DNA of 64,000 bases from positions 62,001-126,000 of the forward strand of contig NZ_LVLC01000030.1 of NCBI RefSeq assembly GCF_002092855.1. Direction: 5' to 3'. Made by a program: the position numbers and the translations under genes. Below the pieces are notes generated by a model. That model saw only the letters and a list, made by a program, of their open reading frames with translations. It did no database searches and was not told where the DNA came from. Below, piece after piece: positions 29,246 through 38,500 of this stretch (positions are counted from its first letter, which is position 1; the number at the start of each line of letters is the position of its first letter). This stretch comes from Campylobacter concisus (lineage in GTDB: Bacteria > Campylobacterota > Campylobacteria > Campylobacterales > Campylobacteraceae).

Positions 29246-29820
29246 TTTACAATCCTTATTTTACCCATTGCACCATTGTGACCAGGAACGCAACCTTTTA
29301 CAACTACGATGCCATTTTGAGCGTCAAAGCTTATTAGCTCGTTTTTAACAGTAACTTTCTCATTGCCCATGTGTCCTGCCATTTTCATACCTGGTTGAAC
29401 ACGACCTGGCCATTCGCAGTTACCAATTGAACCGTGGCGTCTGTGGAAACGTGAGCCGTGGCTTTTTGGACCACCGCCAAAACCATGTCTTTTTACCACA
29501 CCTTGGTAGCCTCTACCTTTTGAGTTAAAGCTAACTTTTAAAATTTTAGCCTCGTTTAATGGTGTAAAGTCTAGGTTTCCAACTTCGCTATTAGCTACTT
29601 CAAGCGTAGCAAATTTGTTAAATTCTGCAGTCAGATTGTATTTCTTTTGCTGACCAGCGATAGCTTTGTTGTTTGCTTTAGTGTGGGCATACGCTACGAT
29701 AGCACGTTTGTTTTCGTCGATCTCACATACTTTAGCCTCAACTAGCTTAAGTAGTGTAACTGGCGTACTCTTCGTGGCAATCGTTCTACTCATGCCTATT
29801 TTTTCTACAATATATTCCAT
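29242..29820 (-). CDS. rplC: 50S ribosomal protein L3
   Basis: 192 residues, with the core [36 protein letters not shown] that reaches toward the peptidyl transferase centre. Second gene of the S10 operon. Confidence 0.97.
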   Translation of the reverse strand: MEYIVEKIGMSRTIATKSTPVTLLKLVEAKVCEIDENKRAIVAYAHTKANNKAIAGQQKKYNLTAEFNKFATLEVANSEVGNLDFTPLNEAKILKVSFNSKGRGYQGVVKRHGFGGGPKSHGSRFHRRHGSIGNCEWPGRVQPGMKMAGHMGNEKVTVKNELISFDAQNGIVVVKGCVPGHNGAMGKIRIVK

Positions 29821-29840
29821 ACTCTTATCCTTTTGTCCGC

Positions 29841-30149
29841 TTATTTCATCGCACGAACTTCGACATTAACTTCTGGAGCTAGGTCGAGTTTTGTTAGGCT
29901 ATCTACAGTTTCTGGAGTAGCAGCTACGATGTCAAGCATACGAGCGTGTATTCTCATCTCAAACTGCTCACGTGAGTCTTTGTTGATGTGTGGAGATTTT
30001 AAGACTGTATAGCGTTTGATCTTTGTAGGCATTGGTACCGGGCCACGAACGTCGGCACCTGTTCGTTTGACAGCTTCTACGATTGCTGCAACAGTGCGGT
30101 CTAGAACTCTATGGTCGTAAGCTTTTAGCTTTAACCTGATTCTTTCCAT
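29841..30149 (-). CDS. rpsJ: 30S ribosomal protein S10
   Basis: 102 residues from the ATG at 30149 ([21 protein letters not shown]); the frame continues upstream but without family sequence. S10 is also a partner in NusB/NusG antitermination. RBS AAAGGAAAAC precedes it. First gene of the long ribosomal run. Confidence 0.97.
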   Translation of the reverse strand: MERIRLKLKAYDHRVLDRTVAAIVEAVKRTGADVRGPVPMPTKIKRYTVLKSPHINKDSREQFEMRIHARMLDIVAATPETVDSLTKLDLAPEVNVEVRAMK

Positions 30150-30172
30150 GTGTTTTCCTTTAAAAAGAACTT

Positions 30173-30188
30173 GTCGCAAACTCGCGAC
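30173..30188 (-). promoter_or_regulatory. leader hairpin before rpsJ (attenuator-like)
   Basis: On the minus strand GTCGC-GAGTTT-GCGAC is followed by AAGTTCTTTTT, a terminator-like shape inside the roughly 125-base leader, about 25 bases before the rpsJ start. It could be an attenuator or merely a stabilising stem. Confidence 0.4.
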
Positions 30189-30283
30189 CTCTTTACATCA
30201 AAATAACTCGCATAGGATCAAGCGATCGTACGAGCAAAGACGCTTGTCTTTTCGTAAAGAGAACGCGATTTTACAAAAAAGCT

Positions 30284-30289
30284 ATTATA
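30284..30289 (-). promoter_or_regulatory. -10 element of the S10 ribosomal operon
   Basis: Minus strand CAACTATAATAGCTTTTTTG with a perfect TATAAT, preceded by a T-rich stretch, as in Campylobacter sigma-70 promoters. Transcription would start near 30277, leaving a leader of about 128 bases. Confidence 0.6.
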
Positions 30290-30333
30290 GTTGTCAAGAA
30301 AAACGTTATTTTTTGATGAATTTTGATTAATTA

Positions 30334-30352
30334 TTTCCTTTTAATAAGGAAA
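30334..30352. promoter_or_regulatory. inverted repeat between the S10 promoter and the restriction gene
   Basis: TTTCCTT (30334-30340) mirrors AAGGAAA (30346-30352), just upstream of an AATATAAAATT element and 54 bases before the restriction-modification gene. It could be an operator of that gene. No regulator gene is next to it. Confidence 0.3.
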
Positions 30353-30406
30353 ATATAAAATTTAAAAAGATAAGATTCCAAGAAATTAAAATTTTAAAGA
30401 GAAAAG

Positions 30407-33400
30407 ATGCCGATCTTTAATACAAAATTCTTACTAACCCAAGATCAAGACGAGGAGAAGCTTAAAAAGCGTTATGCAAATTTGCAAATGTATCAGGTAA
30501 AAGCTAGTGACATTAAGAGCTTCAAAGAAGAAAAATTTCAGACGCAGTTTCTAAAAGATATCTTTGAAGACTGCCTTGGCTACACTTTGGACACTACTAA
30601 CCCTACAACTTTTAACCTTGAGCGCGAGAAAAAGAACGAAACTGACGGCAAAAAGACAGACGGGGCGATACTTATAAATGGCGAAGTTAGATGCGTGATC
30701 GAGCTAAAAGATCAAACCACGCAATATCTTGATAAAACTCCGTCCAACCGCGAGCTTAGCCCGGTAGATCAAGCTTTTCGCTATTTTGTCTCACACGACA
30801 ATGCCAAATATGTCGTTGTTTCAAATTTTAATGAACTGCGCTTTTACATCGGCAATAAAACAACATTTGAAAAATTTGACCTTTTTACAGCAAACTTTGA
30901 CGAGTTTAAAAGACTTCATTTGCTGCTTAGCTTTGAGAGTATTAGCACGGATCTGCCACTAAAGCTAAAAGAGAAATTTGCCACTCACGAGCGCGAAATT
31001 TCAAACAAATTTTATAAAGACTTTAGCGCATTTAGACTTGCTCTTTTTAAAAATATTTGCAAAAACAATGCCAGCATTGATAAAAATAGGCTTTTAAGCC
31101 TGACTCAAAAACTATGTGATAGATTTGTCTTTATACTATTTGCTGAAGACCGCGGACTACTAAGACTTCGCACGATAGCCGAGATAAAAGATAAATTTCA
31201 AAACCAAGTTACTGAGCTTAGTTTTTATGACTTTTACAAAATTTACTTTAAAGCCATTGATGAAGGTAGTGAACGTCTTGATATCAAACGCTACAATGGC
31301 GGGCTTTTTGCCACAGATACTGAGCTTGATGCGCTAAAGATAGACGATAGCGTGCTTGAAGCGCAGTTTTTAAGCGACTATGATTTTTTAAGCGACATCG
31401 GTGTAAATATCCTAGGACATATCTTTGAAAGCTCACTAAACGACCTTGAAGAGCTAAATGCGCAAATAAATGGTAATGAATTTGATGCCAAACAGAGCAA
31501 ACGCAAAAAAGATGGCATATTTTATACGCCAGAATTTATAACAGAATTTATAATTGAGAATTCGCTTGGTACGCTTTGTAAAGCCAAAAAAGATGAGCTA
31601 GGGCTTGATCTAAATGAGCTATTAGCACCAAAAAATCCCAAAAAATTAACCAAAGCAGAAAGTGAGATCAAAGACAAAATTTATGCTTACCGCAAGTGGC
31701 TCTTATCCCTTAAGATACTTGATCCAGCTTGTGGCTCTGGTGCGTTTTTAAACCAAGCTTTAGAATTTCTCATTAGCGAGCATGGCGCATTAGACACTTA
31801 CCGCAAAGTATATGAGGGCGAGGGCTTGGGGCTTTACGATATAGAAAGCACTATTTTAGAAAATAATCTTTACGGCGTAGATATAAATGCCGATGCGGTC
31901 GAGATCGCCAGACTATCTCTTTGGCTCCGCACAGCTGCAAAAGGACGAGTTTTAACAGATCTTAGTAAAAATTTAGTAGCAGCAAACTCACTTTTAAAAT
32001 TTCCTTTTGACTTTAAATTTGATGTCGTTATCGGCAATCCTCCCTATGTCAGACAAGAGGCGATAAAAGAGCAAAAACCAGCCCTACAAAAATATAAAGT
32101 TTATAGCGGAACGGCTGATTTGTTTGTCTATTTTTATGAGCTTGGCATTACACATCTAAAAGAAAATGGGCTTTTAGGTTTTATATGTTCAAATAAATTT
32201 TTCCGTGCCAGCTATGGTGAAAATTTACGTAGATTTATATTAGAAAATACGCAAATAACGCACATTATTGATTTTGCTGGGGTTAAAGTTTTTGAAGACG
32301 CGAGCGTAGATAGCGCGATTACTATTTTTAAAAAAATAAGAGCCGGTGAAAATTCAAAATTTAATTTCCTAGCTTCAAACAGCATAAATTTAAAAACGCA
32401 AAAATTTATCCAAATACCACAATCCACGCTAAACGAAACAAATTTCACTTTCCTAGATAGCAGCAAATTTGAGCTAAAAAGCAAGATCGAAAAAGTCGCA
32501 AAGCCATTAAAAGATTGGGGTGTGAATATCAATTATGGTGTCAAAACTGGACTAAACGAAGCATTTATCATCGACGATAGCGCTCGTGATAAAATTTTAA
32601 ATAACTGTACTGGAGAAGAAAGAGGGCGGACGCAAAAGCTCATTAGACCGATCTTACGAGGTCGAGATATAAAGCGTTATGACTATGAGTGGGCTGGGCT
32701 GTGGCTCATTTGCACATTTCCGGCGTTAAAGATAGATATTGAAAATTTTCCAAGTCTTAAGGGATATTTACAAAATTTCTTGCCTTATATAGCACAAAGT
32801 GGCGAAACTATAAATGGTAAAAAATGCCGTAAAAAAACATCAAATAAATGGTTTGAGGCGCAAGACAATATCGCTTATTATGAAGAATTCGAAAAAGAGA
32901 AAATTTTATGCGCCAGAATGGTGCAAAGCCCAAAATTTGCTTACGATGCAAATAATAATATTCCAGACAATACTGCATATTGCATAACTGGCGAAAATCT
33001 AAAATTTTTATTAGCCTTTTTAAATTCAACAGCTGTTTATAAAATTTTCAACTTTTTCTATGCTGGAGGCGGACTTGAAGGCGAAATAAAAATAAATCGC
33101 TTAGAAATTTTGCCTATCCCCCAAATAACGCCACAAAATGAAAATTTAGCAAACGAGATAATAAATTTGATTGATGAAATTTTAAAAGCCAATGAAAAAA
33201 TCAAGCTTTACGAGAAGCACATGCCTACTTTAACTCTTTATGAAAAGCTAGAAGCTAAAGAAAATATCGACGCGCTAAATAACAAAATCAAGGCAAGTAA
33301 CGAAAAAATAGACGAACTTGTTTTTGAGCTTTATGAGCTAACGAGCGACGAGATCGCACTTATAACGGGGGGGGGTTCTGAAGGTATAGCAAAAATTTAC

Positions 33401-33463
33401 ATATACATCTTACAAAGGGGAGAAAATGAACCAATTAGAGCTTTATTACAATCAGCCGCTTAA
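30407..33463 (+). CDS. type IIG restriction-modification enzyme, phase-variable 3' end
   Basis: 1018 residues combining nuclease, adenine methyltransferase and target recognition in one chain. Nuclease site: Asp85 and Glu99-Leu-Lys101 in TDGAILINGEVRCVIELKD (PD-ExK type). Methyltransferase motif I DPACGSGAFLNQAL near residue 443 and motif IV IGNPPYVRQE near 545, the N6-adenine type. The C-terminal third (from about 690) has TaqI-C-like target recognition features (LIRPILRGRDIKRY, AFLNSTAVYKIFNFFYAGGGLEG). A run of nine G (33367-33375) lies at codons 988-990. With nine G the frame runs through a 28-residue tail and overlaps the next gene by 38 bases; one G fewer gives 993 residues, one more gives 991. 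All known domains lie before the tract. Confidence 0.9.
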   Translation: MPIFNTKFLLTQDQDEEKLKKRYANLQMYQVKASDIKSFKEEKFQTQFLKDIFEDCLGYTLDTTNPTTFNLEREKKNETDGKKTDGAILINGEVRCVIELKDQTTQYLDKTPSNRELSPVDQAFRYFVSHDNAKYVVVSNFNELRFYIGNKTTFEKFDLFTANFDEFKRLHLLLSFESISTDLPLKLKEKFATHEREISNKFYKDFSAFRLALFKNICKNNASIDKNRLLSLTQKLCDRFVFILFAEDRGLLRLRTIAEIKDKFQNQVTELSFYDFYKIYFKAIDEGSERLDIKRYNGGLFATDTELDALKIDDSVLEAQFLSDYDFLSDIGVNILGHIFESSLNDLEELNAQINGNEFDAKQSKRKKDGIFYTPEFITEFIIENSLGTLCKAKKDELGLDLNELLAPKNPKKLTKAESEIKDKIYAYRKWLLSLKILDPACGSGAFLNQALEFLISEHGALDTYRKVYEGEGLGLYDIESTILENNLYGVDINADAVEIARLSLWLRTAAKGRVLTDLSKNLVAANSLLKFPFDFKFDVVIGNPPYVRQEAIKEQKPALQKYKVYSGTADLFVYFYELGITHLKENGLLGFICSNKFFRASYGENLRRFILENTQITHIIDFAGVKVFEDASVDSAITIFKKIRAGENSKFNFLASNSINLKTQKFIQIPQSTLNETNFTFLDSSKFELKSKIEKVAKPLKDWGVNINYGVKTGLNEAFIIDDSARDKILNNCTGEERGRTQKLIRPILRGRDIKRYDYEWAGLWLICTFPALKIDIENFPSLKGYLQNFLPYIAQSGETINGKKCRKKTSNKWFEAQDNIAYYEEFEKEKILCARMVQSPKFAYDANNNIPDNTAYCITGENLKFLLAFLNSTAVYKIFNFFYAGGGLEGEIKINRLEILPIPQITPQNENLANEIINLIDEILKANEKIKLYEKHMPTLTLYEKLEAKENIDALNNKIKASNEKIDELVFELYELTSDEIALITGGGSEGIAKIYIYILQRGENEPIRALLQSAA
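33367..33375 (+). repeat. G9 homopolymer, slip-prone tract
   Basis: Nine consecutive G in the coding strand of the type IIG gene, the only long G or C run in the window. Such tracts are the usual phase-variation elements of Campylobacter. Confidence 0.9.
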
Positions 33464-34520
33464 ATCAAGTAAATTTATCCCCAGGAAATACGAAATCATC
33501 TCGCCAAAGACGCTTATAATAGGCGCCATTTCAAGTGGCAAAACAGCCCTTGTTTATGAGTTTTTGAGCCATTATAAAAGCGAGGAGAGACTTTATGTAA
33601 ATTTAGACGATCTAAGGATAGACAGAGCCTTGCTTTTAGCAAATTTAAAAGAATTTTTAGAAAAAAATACCCAGATAAAGGTGATCGCAGTTGAAAATTT
33701 ACAAGCTGCTGACCTTGCAAATTTAGACTTTTTAAAGGGCGCAACACTTGAAAATATCATCCTTACAAGCAAGGAATTTTCACTCACGATTGACGGCTTT
33801 GCACGCATAAATTTAAACTATCTCGACTACGAGGAATTTATACTATTTTTTAAGAAAAATTTGGACCAAGACCTGCTTTTTAGCTACTTTTTGGCTCATG
33901 GCAATGAGATAGCAAGTGCTTTTTTAGACTCCAGCGAGGTCACAGCGCACTTGCAACAGCTCTTAAGAGCAAATTTAAGCGAGCAAAGCATTGCGATTTT
34001 AAAAGAATGTACTCCAAAATGCCACGATGTGCTTAGTACTTTTGGTATCTACAAAAACCTAAAAGAGCAGATGAAAATCTCAAAAGATAGTGTCTATAAC
34101 GCAGTAACCAGCCTTAATGAAAATGGCTTTATAGAATTAGTACCAAATTTAGATGAGAGTAGCACGAGCAAAAAGCTCTACTTTACAAATTTTGCACTTC
34201 GTAACGCTTTATACCTAAAAAAGGACTTTTTGGCCGTCTTTGCAAATGTAGTTTTTTGCGAGTTGCTTAAATTTAAAGATGAAATTTACTACACAAAAGA
34301 GATTGATTTCTTCCTTAATAAAAGGAAGATCGCAATCATCTGTGTGCCGTTTTCTGCACCAGAGATCATCTTCTTGAAATTTAAAAAACTCCACGCAAGC
34401 TTAAAAGAGCTGGGTGTAAGCAAGCTTCAGATAATCAGCGTCGCAAACCAAGCTGAGCTTAGCTTTGAGGGCATAAAATGCGAAATTTTGCCATTTTCTA
34501 GGTGGAGTCTAGGTTTATAA
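33426..34520 (+). CDS. AAA-type ATPase with DUF4143-like C-terminal part
   Basis: 364 residues. Walker A GAISSGKT at 33-40 and a Walker B-like segment KVIAVENLQ near residue 85. A winged-helix-like region around 200-245 (QMKISKDSVYNAVTSLNENGFIELV) and a C-terminal segment EIYYTKEIDFFLNKRKIAIICV (about 290-310) that resembles the DUF4143/PD-ExK-like end of AAA_14 ATPases. No membrane segments. It begins inside the 3' tail of the type IIG gene with RBS AAGGGGAG, so expression may depend on the state of the G tract. Function unknown. Confidence 0.75.
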   Translation: MNQLELYYNQPLKSSKFIPRKYEIISPKTLIIGAISSGKTALVYEFLSHYKSEERLYVNLDDLRIDRALLLANLKEFLEKNTQIKVIAVENLQAADLANLDFLKGATLENIILTSKEFSLTIDGFARINLNYLDYEEFILFFKKNLDQDLLFSYFLAHGNEIASAFLDSSEVTAHLQQLLRANLSEQSIAILKECTPKCHDVLSTFGIYKNLKEQMKISKDSVYNAVTSLNENGFIELVPNLDESSTSKKLYFTNFALRNALYLKKDFLAVFANVVFCELLKFKDEIYYTKEIDFFLNKRKIAIICVPFSAPEIIFLKFKKLHASLKELGVSKLQIISVANQAELSFEGIKCEILPFSRWSLGL

Positions 34521-34569
34521 ATTTAAACCTTTATTTGATTATTGTTTTAAAAGCTTAAAGTAAAGAAGC

Positions 34570-34575
34570 TATAAT
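34570..34575 (+). promoter_or_regulatory. -10 element before the secreted protein / rnhB pair
   Basis: AGCTATAATCAACA contains a perfect TATAAT, 24 bases before the ATG at 34599. Confidence 0.55.
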
Positions 34576-34598
34576 CAACAAAACTATGAAGGACGGAC

Positions 34599-35453
34599 AT
34601 GAGAGCATTTATTGGGATTTTTATACTTATAGTAAGCCTATTTGGCTATGAGATAAATCACGAAAACTGGGCAAAATTTTATAAATTTATTGGTGAGGCG
34701 AATGGTATAAAATTTGAAGTGTATATGAACTATTTTAAAGATGAATTTGAAAATTTTAAGCAAAGTAAGAGCTTTAAAGTGCCAGCCAAGATAAGCGGGC
34801 ATATCTTTTTTGATGGCACAAAATACGACTACGAAAAAGGTAATCTTGAGCAAAATAGCAGTGAAATTTCATCGCTAAATGCTGTATCTGATAAGATAAA
34901 TTTAGACGTTAAAAATGAAAATGGCGAGCTAAAGGGCAAAATAATCGTTAAAAACAAAGCCTATAATGCGACTATCAAAAAAGAAAAAGAGTATGAAATG
35001 CTAAATATTGGCATCCAAATGACCGAAGCAAATGGCACAAGATACGAAGCTATAATTAACGATATATTTGCCAAAGAATCGGCTAAAAAAAATAAAAATA
35101 AATTACTCTCGACACTTTATGACCTAAAAAGCGAGCGTAAAAAATGGCCAAATAACCAATTTGAAAGCCTAGATAACATCTACTATATAAATGACAAAAT
35201 AAAAAGTATCTGCACCTATAAAAACAATAAAACTAGCTGCGATGTCGTCTTAATTAAAACCAACAAAAAGCTAAAGTTAAAGCAGATTTTTAAAGATATG
35301 AACGATCCTCATCTAAAAGCAATCCTTGCAACAGCAGGCGTTAGCGAAAATTTTGTGCTTTCGCCACTTGGGCTTACCTTTTTAAACGAGGAGCAAATTA
35401 GCGTGCCACTTGATGAGCTAAGACCTTACTTTAGCGATGAAATCGGGCTTTAA
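34599..35453 (+). CDS. secreted protein with RsiV/PdaC-like C-terminus
   Basis: 284 residues, signal peptide [18 protein letters not shown]. The C-terminal 60 residues ([20 protein letters not shown] ... [33 protein letters not shown]) look like the DUF3298 part of RsiV/PdaC-type extracytoplasmic proteins. The N-terminal half is beta-rich without a known motif. It has its own promoter and its stop overlaps the rnhB start, so the two are coupled. Periplasmic location is inferred from the signal; function unknown. Confidence 0.7.
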   Translation: MRAFIGIFILIVSLFGYEINHENWAKFYKFIGEANGIKFEVYMNYFKDEFENFKQSKSFKVPAKISGHIFFDGTKYDYEKGNLEQNSSEISSLNAVSDKINLDVKNENGELKGKIIVKNKAYNATIKKEKEYEMLNIGIQMTEANGTRYEAIINDIFAKESAKKNKNKLLSTLYDLKSERKKWPNNQFESLDNIYYINDKIKSICTYKNNKTSCDVVLIKTNKKLKLKQIFKDMNDPHLKAILATAGVSENFVLSPLGLTFLNEEQISVPLDELRPYFSDEIGL

Positions 35454-36004
35454 TGGCAAAAATTTGTGGCATAGATGAGGCTGGACGTGGGGCTTTAGCT
35501 GGGCCTTTAAGCGTAGCGGCCTGCGTGCTAAATAAAGAAATTTCAGGCCTAAACGACTCCAAAAAACTAACCGCAAAAAAGCGTGAGGAGCTTTTTAAAG
35601 AGATTATAAAAAGCTCCAACTTTCTCATCATCTACTTCTCAAATGCGCAAATAGACGAACTTGGGCTAAGCGAGTGCTTAAGACGAGCGCTCAAAATTTT
35701 TAAGGTGCATTTTGAGGGCTTTGAGATCATTTATGATGGAAATTTAGACTATGGCGTAGGTATCACAACGATGATAAAAGCTGACGGCAAGGTCGCTGGG
35801 GTAAGCGCTGCTAGCATATTAGCAAAGGTTAGCCGCGATAGTTTAATGAAAGGCTGGGATAAAATTTACTCAAAATATGGCTTTTCTAGGCACAAAGGAT
35901 ACGGCACAAAAGCACATTTAGAAGCCATTGCCAAGTTTGGCTATTCAGGCCTTCATAGAAAAAGCTTTGTAGTAAAGTCTTTTGAAAAATCTCTATTTGA
36001 CTAA
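35453..36004 (+). CDS. rnhB: ribonuclease HII
   Basis: 183 residues. Degrades RNA in RNA-DNA hybrids and removes single ribonucleotides from DNA. Active site Asp8-Glu9 in GIDEAGRG, Asp95 in IIYDGNL and Asp111 in [22 protein letters not shown]. The start ATG overlaps the stop of the preceding gene (TAATG). Followed by a terminator. Confidence 0.96.
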   Translation: MAKICGIDEAGRGALAGPLSVAACVLNKEISGLNDSKKLTAKKREELFKEIIKSSNFLIIYFSNAQIDELGLSECLRRALKIFKVHFEGFEIIYDGNLDYGVGITTMIKADGKVAGVSAASILAKVSRDSLMKGWDKIYSKYGFSRHKGYGTKAHLEAIAKFGYSGLHRKSFVVKSFEKSLFD

Positions 36005-36012
36005 AATTAATT

Positions 36013-36049
36013 ATCTAAGCATCAAATAGATGCTTAGATAACGCCTTTT
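36013..36049 (+). terminator. terminator after rnhB
   Basis: ATCTAAGCATC (36013-36023), loop AAATA, GATGCTTAGAT (36029-36039), then AACGCCTTTTTT. Lies between convergent rnhB and tpx. Confidence 0.8.
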
Positions 36050-36574
36050 TTAATGGCAGCCACAACCGCAACTACCACTACTTTTAATAGCATCAAATAC
36101 TGCATCGTAGTTTGGCTCTTCTGTCACTTCAGGGACGATTTGTTTGTGAATTATTACGCCATCATTGATGACAAATACCGCTCTTGCAAGTAGCCCTTTT
36201 AGTGGGCCATCGCTCATTAAGACACCATAGTTTTTAGCAAATTCTCCGTATCTAAAGTCGCTTCCAACATGTAAATTTGCTATGCCTTCAGTCGTGCAAA
36301 ATCTACCCATCGCAAATGGCAAATCATTTGAGATGATGCTAAGTTTTACACCATGTTTGCCAGCTACTTTTTCGTTAAATTTACGAGCCTCTGCTGCACA
36401 AACGCCAGTATCAAGTGATGGTAAGCAAACAAGTACTTCTACGCCATTATTTCCGCCTACACTAAACTCGCTAAGATCTTGCGCTACGACTTTTGCTTCA
36501 GGCGCATAAGAGCCTACAAAGACCTCGTTTCCACTTAAATTTACCTCACTACCTTTAAATTTTGTAGTTGCCAT
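36050..36574 (-). CDS. tpx: thiol peroxidase Tpx with cysteine-rich tail
   Basis: Thioredoxin-dependent peroxidase of the 2-Cys Tpx family. 174 residues. Peroxidatic Cys59 in SLDTGVCAAE, resolving Cys93 in GRFCTTEGI, and LLARAVFVINDGVI all match. The C-terminus carries an extra tail SSGSCGCGCH with Cys169, Cys171, Cys173 and His174, not part of normal Tpx (about 165 residues). It looks like a metal-binding or additional redox module. RBS AAAGGAG upstream. Confidence 0.95.
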   Translation of the reverse strand: MATTKFKGSEVNLSGNEVFVGSYAPEAKVVAQDLSEFSVGGNNGVEVLVCLPSLDTGVCAAEARKFNEKVAGKHGVKLSIISNDLPFAMGRFCTTEGIANLHVGSDFRYGEFAKNYGVLMSDGPLKGLLARAVFVINDGVIIHKQIVPEVTEEPNYDAVFDAIKSSGSCGCGCH

Positions 36575-36588
36575 ATCTATCTCCTTTA

Positions 36589-37731
36589 TTATTTTTTTGC
36601 TTTTTTAAATGCTTGATCAAGATCCGCTATTAGATCATCAGCGTTTTCGATACCGATGGCTAATCGAAGCAAGTTTTGCTTTATACCGATCTTATCTAGT
36701 ACCTCTTTTGGAAATGCCTCATGCGTCATCGTCGCAGGCCTGCAGATAAGGCTTTCTACGCCACCAAGGCTCACTGCTAGATCAAAAATTTCTAGCGATT
36801 TTACAAATTTATTTACATCATATTTTTCATCAAGCTCAAATGAGATGAGCGCGCCAATGTCGCTTGCTTGAGCTGCTTGCATTTTTGCCTCTTGCTCGCT
36901 ATATGAGCCAGCAAAATGCACAACGCTAACAGCGTCATTATTCTGCAAAAATTTGATGATTTTATGTGCATTTTGTGTTTGTCTGTCAAACCTAACGCTA
37001 AGTGTTTTAAGCCCACGTATTAGGTAGTATGCGTCCATCGGACTGATGATGCCACCAAGCGTGTTTTTAGCAAATTTTATCTTCTCAGCCAAAGCATCGT
37101 CGTTTAGCGTGACGATACCAGCGATCACGTCAGCGTGTCCGCCGATATACTTTGTAGCGCTATAAACCACGATATCAGCTCCATGATCAAGTACTCTTTG
37201 ATAATAAGGCGTTAAAAATGTGTTATCCACGATGACTAGAGCGCCTTTTTTGTGAGCGATCTTTGAAATTCTAGCGATATCTGTCACTCTTAAGAGAGGA
37301 TTTGACGGAGTTTCGATAAATATCGCCGCCACATCGTCGCTTATGTCATCTTCGCTTAAAAAATTTAGATCGTCTATAAATTCGCTCTTTATGCCGTGGC
37401 TTTCAAAAACGGTCGTGACATATCTATAAGTGCCGCCATAGACGTTACTATTTAGTAGGACCTTTTGCCCAGTTTTTATAAGGCTAAGTGCCGCGGCTGT
37501 TGCTGCCATGCCTGAACCAAAGCTAAAAGCGTATTTGCTGCCTTCAACCTTTGCAAAAATTTCATCAAATGCTTTTTTTGTAGGGTTGTTGCCACGCGAA
37601 TATGCAAATTCTTGAAAATTCTCAAGATCATCTTGCACAAATGTACTTGCTAAAAAAATAGGCGGAATGACAGCTTTATTTGGATTATTTTTAGCTTCGA
37701 TGCCTTTTACGATCAATGTGTCAAGTTTCAT
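36589..37731 (-). CDS. cystathionine gamma-synthase / beta-lyase family PLP enzyme
   Basis: 380 residues of the Cys/Met metabolism PLP family. PLP lysine is Lys194 in VVYSATKYIGGHAD; Tyr44-Ser-Arg in AYSRGNNPT; SFGSGMAATAAAL at 70-82; C-terminal AVSLGGVESLICRPATMTHE. The exact reaction (MetB, MetC, or O-acetylhomoserine type) cannot be decided by eye. It lies 14 bases before tpx. Together with the PatB-like enzyme nearby it suggests local sulfur amino acid metabolism. Confidence 0.88.
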   Translation of the reverse strand: MKLDTLIVKGIEAKNNPNKAVIPPIFLASTFVQDDLENFQEFAYSRGNNPTKKAFDEIFAKVEGSKYAFSFGSGMAATAAALSLIKTGQKVLLNSNVYGGTYRYVTTVFESHGIKSEFIDDLNFLSEDDISDDVAAIFIETPSNPLLRVTDIARISKIAHKKGALVIVDNTFLTPYYQRVLDHGADIVVYSATKYIGGHADVIAGIVTLNDDALAEKIKFAKNTLGGIISPMDAYYLIRGLKTLSVRFDRQTQNAHKIIKFLQNNDAVSVVHFAGSYSEQEAKMQAAQASDIGALISFELDEKYDVNKFVKSLEIFDLAVSLGGVESLICRPATMTHEAFPKEVLDKIGIKQNLLRLAIGIENADDLIADLDQAFKKAKK

Positions 37732-37945
37732 AAATTTCCTTTTAAAAATTTGTGAAATCTTACATAATAAAGATTAATCTTCCCCAAACCCACCCAAAAC
37801 GTAGCTAAATCAGTAAGTGGTAGTAACGTTTATTTTTAAGAATGCATTTTTTAAATTGCTGGGATAAATTTAAACTTTTGCTCTCCCCGCAAGCCTAATA
37901 AATTTTTCTTTTTACTCGCCTTTAGCTAAATTTTCACCATAAATT

Positions 37946-38404
37946 TTACTCTACAAGATCAACTTGCCAGTTTGCCTCTTGTAGCTTCATATCTAGCTCT
38001 CTGATCTCTTTTGATAGCTCGTCTATTTGCTTTTGGAGCGTGGCTACATCAACACTACTTAAAATTTTTATCTCACTATTTGAGTAAAGATCGACCTTTT
38101 GGCTTGCACTTTTGGCAAATTCCCTAAGCACGCTTGCTTTTTGGCTTAGTGTATCTTTTTTAGCGATCATTTCAGTTAGACTCACGCCTTCAAATTTTGC
38201 ACTTGAGTTTGTTAAATTTATAGCCAAGATCAGCCTAAATAGCTCATCGCTTAGCCTATCAAGCTCTTTTAAAAGAAGCTTTGGATCTTCGCTAGGTCTT
38301 TCATTTTCTTGTATTTTTGCATTATCAAGCAACCTACCTTTTAGCTGCTCTAAGCGTTTTTGTGTATCGGCCCTTAAAATGAGAGCCTGAGCTAATTTCA
38401 TCAT
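37946..38404 (-). CDS. DIP1984-like helical protein
   Basis: 152 residues, helical with heptads (KLAQALILRADTQKRLEQLKGRLLDNAKIQE; LQKQIDELSKEIRELDMKLQEANWQVDL). The pattern, length and the ending resemble the DIP1984 family, sometimes mislabelled septicolysin. No signal peptide or catalytic motif. A 214-base gap before the PLP enzyme gene holds nothing I can identify. Confidence 0.65.
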   Translation of the reverse strand: MMKLAQALILRADTQKRLEQLKGRLLDNAKIQENERPSEDPKLLLKELDRLSDELFRLILAINLTNSSAKFEGVSLTEMIAKKDTLSQKASVLREFAKSASQKVDLYSNSEIKILSSVDVATLQKQIDELSKEIRELDMKLQEANWQVDLVE

Positions 38405-38500
38405 TTTTCCTTTTGAAATATTAAATTGAGAGAAAATTTCAAATTATATTAGTATCTTTTGGGTTATAATTGATTTAAAATTTTATTTTAAGGAAAAGCT

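Noticed and set aside
37946-38404. Septicolysin (toxin) label for the helical protein
   Set aside because: The sequence is a short helical DIP1984-like protein without toxin features; the label is a known annotation carry-over.
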